Position numbers and translations under genes: made by a program. DNA of 7,458 nt from Candidatus Iainarchaeum sp. (GTDB lineage Archaea; Iainarchaeota; Iainarchaeia; Iainarchaeales; JAGHAR01), in assembly GCA_021161405.1 (NCBI GenBank), contig JAGHAR010000121.1, positions 1-7,458 of the forward strand. The letters are read 5' to 3'. Below are positions 4,501 to 7,458 of this stretch, piece by piece. The notes under the pieces were generated by a model. The model had not been told where the DNA came from and made no database searches. It worked only from the letters and a program-made list of their open reading frames with translations. Each line of letters starts with the position of its first letter. Within the stretch, counting starts at the first letter, position 1.

Positions 4501-7458
4501 AAGGAAGAGGCCGAACTTGTAGATATAAAGTGGACTACTCCGCCAGAGGAGCTAGAGATAGCAGTAAACGCGGACAACAACCTAACTGCAAGAATAACTC
4601 TAACAAGGAAGGGAATGCTAATCGAAAAATTAATGCAGATAAAGGGCACAATTAATTTCTACTTTGAGAATGCTGACTTTGGAAAGGTATGGGTTTCAAC
4701 CTTACCAATAGAGATTGTTATCGGCCTTGGCAATGAAACAGATTCTCTGGATTGCCTAAAAGTTAAGCCTGTAGAATGGAAGATAAATTCCATAAATGAA
4801 GAAATGTTAAATCTGGAAATCCGTAACGAGTGCACAAGCAATGATAAGCCAATAAAGCTCAAGAATTTAAGGGTTAGAGTTGATTGGGGTAATAAAAAAG
4901 AGATTGGAGAATTTACAATCGGCTCTTTTAGCGCAGCTATCGAAGAGCAAACAATAACAAATGAAGAAAGAATAATTCTCCCAATCGTTGATGAAGGAAA
5001 AGCAATTCTCTTTGAATTGAAATTTAAACCAAATTCAGATATAACCGCTGCTCACGAACAACCAAAGATTATATTTGCGGCAAGTAACTATACGCAAGGA
5101 GGAGAGCAAAAATTAGAGGCAACATTAAGAACAGAAATTACACTCAACAATTTAGCAAAATGTATTGAAATTAAAGCAAGAAGCCCAATAGAGCTAACAG
5201 TAATGCCTTATAATCTTGGATTCGGAATATATGCCGGCTACGGCTACAATCCATATTATTATGGCATTGGCTATACTCCTTTAGCAGCGCCGATCTATGG
5301 AAAGGCAGAAGAAAGCAAAGCAATATACCTGCAATCACAACCAAGCATAGATCCTCGCTATGGTACGCCTGTTGGAACACTACCAACAACCGCTGCAGGA
5401 GAACCGTACAGCAGCTATGTGCCTCCCTACAGCTACGGCTACGGAAGATATCTGCCAGGCTATAGCGGAGCAGCATATCCTTACGCTGGCTTTGCCGGCT
5501 TTGGATTTACAGCCCATTATGCAGGAAACTATCTCAATATGTGGGGCAATGCTGCCCAAGAGCCGATAGAGATAACAAACAGGTGTGCAACCAATATTGA
5601 CTTTGAAGTAGATACTACCGCTGGAATAAACGTCTCTGAAAGCAAGTTTACACTAGGTGTGAACGAAAGTAAAGTAATAAGCGTATCCGCAGGCTATAGA
5701 TTTGGCCTAAACAAAGTATCAATAAAGGCAAAAGAATCAGCAGCAGAACACTTTACAAAGTTAAAAGATATCGATGTGTATGTAATGCCGTTCTCCGGAG
5801 GAAGATGTATAAAGATTATTCCAAGCAGGGTAATAAAGCTGAGTGATGTATTTGGTAGACCAACACAGCTAAAGGTTGTAAACTACTGCTATGCTATTGG
5901 AGTAAGGTTGCCGCATGATTCGAGTGCTGTTAGTATAACCTGCCAAGCACCAGAAATTCCAACAAGGCAGATTCCCCCACAGATAGAAGGTCAGCCGCAA
6001 ACGCAACCTTCCGCAACACAGGAAACAACTACAGGAGCGAAAACAGCTCCGCAAAAAGTAGAAAAGATTGAGTTGCAAGGCATAGCAAGCCCTTACACAT
6101 ATGCGTATGGCGGTTATCTACCAAACACATGGCAAACACAAACAACACCACAAGGGGTAGCTACAACAGAATGTAAACTAATACAGGCTATCTGGTTTGT
6201 AGGTGAGGAAATAACTCCGACTCCGACAGGAGGAGTAATGCAAACAATAATATTAGAGATAGTGCCTAATGTTAGCTACAGAGCGCATGCTGCCCTAATG
6301 TTAAGAGGCACTAAATTCACACAGTTAGGAGCCCTAAGAATGTTTGCGCAGGAAAGCTTCTTCGTTATTGAAACAAGAGGTACGCTAACAGTTAGATTTG
6401 AGTATCCTCCAATGACCTCTGAGCCGCAGCAGGTAATACTCCAGGACTGGTGGAGAGGACTGCAACAAGCAGAGGCCTTTGTAGAGCCTGGAAATCCAAA
6501 CATAACGAATTTCATGGATTGCATAAATAAAGAAGCTTTAAACCTTGTAAGCTATTGGAAAACAAGAGGCTCAACATACGGCTTTGTTCCGCAGACAGCA
6601 TGGAAGGACAATATCTACAGCTTTAAGCCGCATCCAATAGGGGTAATGCTTATAGGGCAAAACTATTGCGGTACTACTGATAGATTAAGCGAGGTAATGC
6701 CTGAAAGCTATGAAGATAAAACCAGCGGGGTTGTTGTTTCGTTTGCATTAACAGATAATGCCCACAATATACAAATAACTATAGATAGAAGCAAAATGAA
6801 AACAGCTTGTGCGAAATTAGAGATAGCTGTAACAGCAAAACTAACACGTGTTGTCTATAACACAGGTACGCAAGATGTTGGGCTAACAGCAAAAGTGTTT
6901 GTGCTGCATCCAAGCATTAGGCCAGAACAGGTAGATAGCAGCTTTGTAGAGGAATGTGCAACAACTCCTGCCTATGCAAAAGAAGAGCGCGAATTGTTAG
7001 ACAAATGCATAGAAGAGGGTTGGAGCAAAGATAAGTTTATGGCAGAAGCTGAAGATAAAGGCATAACCAGAGAAAGAGCAGAAGAACTATGGCAAGAATG
7101 TGCAAGAGCACAGGCCGCAATGGTAACAGAAGAGAAATTTGAATGTAAGGAAGGCACAACAGGCAAAACCGCATACGAGAAATTCGGATTTAACAGGTTG
7201 TTATTCAGCTGGAACCCAGAAGAAATTCAAAAGAATGCCTGTGATGCAAGCGTTGATGGTTTCATAAGCGAAGATAGCTCTGGCTACTTCTGCGATGCAA
7301 TGCAGTTTGCAGTTGCGATAAACAAAAAATATGCAGAGCTTGCAGAATTCATAAACAAATATAGGAATAGCATAACAATCGATGAGAAAACAAAAACAGC
7401 ATTATGCGAGGGTAAAGACAGCGAGGAGTGTTTGAGCAATATAAAGGATACAAAACAC
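1381..7458 (+). CDS. giant single-pass membrane-anchored surface protein, 3'-partial (at least 2026 aa)
   Basis: One frame stays open from the TAG-TGA at 1345-1350 to the right edge; 2026 codons follow ATG 1381 and no stop is reached. Weaker alternative starts are TTG 1360, GTG 1378 and ATG 1411; all keep the membrane helix. Order of regions by residue: cytoplasmic head 1-35; hydrophobic helix about 36-59 with no clear cleavage site; beta domains 60-230 with a Cys pair (C168/C193); four tandem carboxypeptidase-regulatory-like domains 231-579; unassigned beta-rich 580-920 with close cysteines C765/C770; a fifth such domain 921-995; three Cys-paired repeats about 1125-1510, one split by a Gly/Tyr-rich insert; Pro/Gln/Thr linker about 1522-1560; unassigned beta-rich 1600-1850; Cys-rich helical part 1859-2026. 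Seen: architecture and motifs. Known: such beta-sandwich modules usually build extracellular stalks. Inferred: an archaeal cell-envelope protein with the N terminus inside. No catalytic site is recognised, and the specific function is unknown. Confidence 0.85.
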   Translation, partial: MSLQDKYYALMDWLDSKGVPVYAIIDPLEDRGIPTFPLFIIFLIIVFGLIGFFAYNLLIPGATIKVLFATPEGTPIATTFKYRIDSGEFIESYADIEGKELSVKGNQITINVPESEGYKSVTRTEKIEDGKTYRIILQPKERIVTKVINVVGRGGELYEGSFDVQVNCIEGSDYETRATVVNGTLSVDLPNTCKRIAINPLNVNLEPSNSGILNIEEGETTLYLESAAETGKIHVQVIDSLGNPLSGISVRIFTINDVQLQSKTTDAAGSAEFDVEADSYYVRAFDESGNYTQATESEVRSVAPGQIVSFTIVMEKSTTIKLSVKVVSSADQSPIERAEIDIRTKEGELASSSYTNSSGIAEFDLPANQSFTIIATKSGYVSATAEITTEEDKTVEIMLQQAGRGNSGGVIIQVVDTLGNAVQNAVVELLTWDGKPIRQASTGSNGSVEFSEIAEGSYSARISKPGYGETSIDSITVIAGQVTEARAELEIGYGNLALIVRDEANEPIAGARVKKLYWPSLAEVKSYETDAEGKVLVPIRIDETVIISVEKEGYANYFSAKINIAKDETLEKTINLKKSPISLGIEFVGLYSNNETIPANSQISGGATYTARFIVSIPKQYDTVGVHIRTGKANIGRVNSVDEDTISIAKIYSAAKSVVKGTTYTPNLGEATDYSNLTGSIAKWSNIQFSKPKPGVYEIEAVLTTSQSATGLADIWYRIYGISGSSYERIPKDSVLGNAATSNQKQGLYANAFRVTYQIGASLLCDSILCKTFIIEDIRTAQQTAVTDEFPAKPNQRYLLKFDISSVSQLSFNDVTLSFNSESKGLKLGQYYIETPTGAILEGNAQSYELSVNIGSLLRNTSVRGRIEFLTEKEGSNLLTIKMRSSSGETILSKKINIKVAKAKELSLQMLPAQIVPFIDNQIILKVTDKESGNAVEGASINIYSNDEFIASGTTDAEGTFTFKLEAPAVGDVIKFEIQKEYYKVLIKEMRVEEGVVQLSPPKLAIRLNTAEIIGREETILFSNKTPIPMKLKDIKLNIPKEEAELVDIKWTTPPEELEIAVNADNNLTARITLTRKGMLIEKLMQIKGTINFYFENADFGKVWVSTLPIEIVIGLGNETDSLDCLKVKPVEWKINSINEEMLNLEIRNECTSNDKPIKLKNLRVRVDWGNKKEIGEFTIGSFSAAIEEQTITNEERIILPIVDEGKAILFELKFKPNSDITAAHEQPKIIFAASNYTQGGEQKLEATLRTEITLNNLAKCIEIKARSPIELTVMPYNLGFGIYAGYGYNPYYYGIGYTPLAAPIYGKAEESKAIYLQSQPSIDPRYGTPVGTLPTTAAGEPYSSYVPPYSYGYGRYLPGYSGAAYPYAGFAGFGFTAHYAGNYLNMWGNAAQEPIEITNRCATNIDFEVDTTAGINVSESKFTLGVNESKVISVSAGYRFGLNKVSIKAKESAAEHFTKLKDIDVYVMPFSGGRCIKIIPSRVIKLSDVFGRPTQLKVVNYCYAIGVRLPHDSSAVSITCQAPEIPTRQIPPQIEGQPQTQPSATQETTTGAKTAPQKVEKIELQGIASPYTYAYGGYLPNTWQTQTTPQGVATTECKLIQAIWFVGEEITPTPTGGVMQTIILEIVPNVSYRAHAALMLRGTKFTQLGALRMFAQESFFVIETRGTLTVRFEYPPMTSEPQQVILQDWWRGLQQAEAFVEPGNPNITNFMDCINKEALNLVSYWKTRGSTYGFVPQTAWKDNIYSFKPHPIGVMLIGQNYCGTTDRLSEVMPESYEDKTSGVVVSFALTDNAHNIQITIDRSKMKTACAKLEIAVTAKLTRVVYNTGTQDVGLTAKVFVLHPSIRPEQVDSSFVEECATTPAYAKEERELLDKCIEEGWSKDKFMAEAEDKGITRERAEELWQECARAQAAMVTEEKFECKEGTTGKTAYEKFGFNRLLFSWNPEEIQKNACDASVDGFISEDSSGYFCDAMQFAVAINKKYAELAEFINKYRNSITIDEKTKTALCEGKDSEECLSNIKDTKH
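2071..3117 (+). repeat. four tandem carboxypeptidase-regulatory-like (Ig-like) domains
   Basis: Four units of about 82-86 residues (231-316, 319-400, 409-490, 494-579) share a common pattern: a beta strand ending in V-x-D/S, a turn such as GNPLSG (242-247), SPIERA (333-338), GNAVQNA (419-425) or ANEPIAGA (504-511), then a T-x-x-x-G turn (TTDAAG, TNSSG, TGSNG, TDAEG), a strand with a central F or V, and in units 2-4 a G-Y (SGY, PGY, EGY). This is the typical layout of CarboxypepD_reg-like beta sandwiches in surface proteins. Protein-level similarity between units is moderate, with no long identical DNA stretches, so the duplications look old. The likely role is a rigid spacer or adhesive stalk. 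Confidence 0.75.
4141..4365 (+). repeat. fifth, isolated carboxypeptidase-regulatory-like domain
   Basis: Residues 921-995 repeat the same pattern as the tandem block: VTDKESGNAVEGASI with the GNAVEGA turn at 933-939, TTDAEG at 954-959, then an F-x-F-x-L strand and a Y-Y near the position of the usual G-Y. It is separated from the tandem block by about 340 residues that do not show the pattern. Confidence 0.65.
4753..5889 (+). repeat. three Cys-paired beta repeats (C-I/L-K/E-V/I ... N-x-C)
   Basis: Three segments open with Cys followed by alternating hydrophobic residues and close with a strand ending in Asn-x-Cys: CLKVKP to IRNEC (C1125/C1151), CIEIKA to ITNRC (C1261/C1402) and CIKIIP to VVNYC (C1476/C1503). 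The Cys-Cys spacing is 26, 141 and 27 residues, so the middle copy carries an insertion of about 114 residues. The pairs probably form disulfides outside the cell (inference). The middle copy continues with a strand pattern containing LGVNESKVISVSA, typical of Ig-like or CARDB-like surface repeats. Confidence 0.65.
5209..5550 (+). other. Gly/Tyr-rich low-complexity insert in the giant protein
   Basis: Residues 1277-1390 contain about 22 Tyr and 19 Gly in 114 residues (hand count), also rich in Pro, Ala and Phe. There are two dense blocks (about 1277-1307 and 1343-1390) around a more ordinary spacer (1308-1342). The segment sits exactly between the two cysteines of the second Cys-paired repeat, so it probably loops out of a folded beta domain. 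The frame is maintained and flanking codon use looks the same, so it is not a sequencing artefact or a shifted frame. A role in self-association, adhesion or Tyr-based interaction is possible but unproven. Confidence 0.75.
5944..6156 (+). other. Pro/Gln/Thr-rich linker with a second Tyr motif
   Basis: Residues 1522-1560 are dominated by Pro, Gln, Thr and Ala and look unstructured. They are followed by a short Tyr-rich block (1570-1592) containing YTYAYGGYLP, which resembles YSYGYGRYLP at 1350-1359 in the large insert. The stretch lies between C1521 and C1598 and may be a second loop out of a folded domain. Confidence 0.6.
6955..7458 (+). other. Cys-rich, helix-rich C-terminal region of the giant protein (partial)
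   Basis: From residue 1859 the composition changes from beta-rich to charged and helical. Eight cysteines fall in about 160 residues: C1859, C1876, C1907, C1922, C1954, C1971, C2009 and C2017. Residues 1868-1912 read as a helical hairpin with a Cys near each end (C1876, C1907) and a G-I-T turn between. Then come FGFNRLLFSW (1935-1944), NACDAS and YFCDAMQFAVAI, an aromatic/Cys block that looks like a conserved core. I do not recognise the family. The region continues past the window edge. Confidence 0.6.

Noticed and set aside
3921..4649. Minus-strand open frames (3921-4208 and 4326-4649) with hydrophobic, Ser/Ile/Phe-rich products
   Set aside because: They are antisense to the giant gene. 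The apparent membrane-like composition comes from complementing Lys/Glu/Asn-rich codons, and there is no ribosome site or family motif.
5171..5569. Open frames overlapping the Gly/Tyr-rich region (minus 5171-5476 and plus 5360-5569)
   Set aside because: The plus-strand frame is a shifted reading of the Tyr/Gly codons, and the minus frame is a shadow. The main frame continues uninterrupted through both.
1561..7458. Many N-x-S/T sequons (about 16 counted) as evidence of heavy glycosylation
   Set aside because: The number is about what Asn and Ser/Thr frequencies predict in 2000 residues, so there is no enrichment to report.

Overview
The window looks archaeal, AT-rich (roughly 40% GC by eye) and gene-dense. 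Three lines of evidence support this: a DUF123-type GIY-YIG protein, a MinD-type ATPase with an inserted ferredoxin domain (the COG1149 type, common in archaea and anaerobes), and archaeal-style TATA boxes and Shine-Dalgarno sequence. A very long membrane-anchored, Cys-paired, beta-sandwich surface protein also fits. A DPANN-like or similar uncultivated lineage is my guess from the style of the giant protein; the sequence does not prove it.

Layout, all on the + strand. Bases 1-357 hold the 3' part of a GIY-YIG/DUF123 gene whose start lies off the left edge. Bases 354-1241 hold a complete MinD-superfamily P-loop ATPase with a ferredoxin insert, joined to the first gene by an ATGA stop/start overlap, so the two are probably co-transcribed. 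Bases 1242-1380 are the only intergenic gap. It is very AT-rich and carries two TATA-box candidates and a short T-run. From 1381 to the right edge (7458) a single reading frame stays open for 2026 codons without a stop. It encodes a giant protein that continues beyond the window.

The giant protein reads, from N to C terminus, as follows: a short cytoplasmic head with a duplicated 14-residue motif; one membrane helix (about residues 36-59); N-terminal beta domains with a Cys pair; four tandem carboxypeptidase-regulatory-like (Ig-like) domains (231-579); a long unassigned beta-rich region (580-920); a fifth isolated copy (921-995); three Cys-paired beta repeats (starting at C1125, C1261 and C1476), the middle one split by a 114-residue Gly/Tyr-rich insert; a Pro/Gln/Thr-rich linker with a second small Tyr motif; an unassigned beta-rich region; and a Cys-rich helical region running off the edge. 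A stalk-like cell-surface role is the most reasonable inference, but no enzymatic or ligand-binding site is recognisable.

No tRNA, rRNA, CRISPR array, insertion sequence or credible minus-strand gene was seen. The upstream gene pair and the giant gene appear to be separate transcription units with no obvious functional link.
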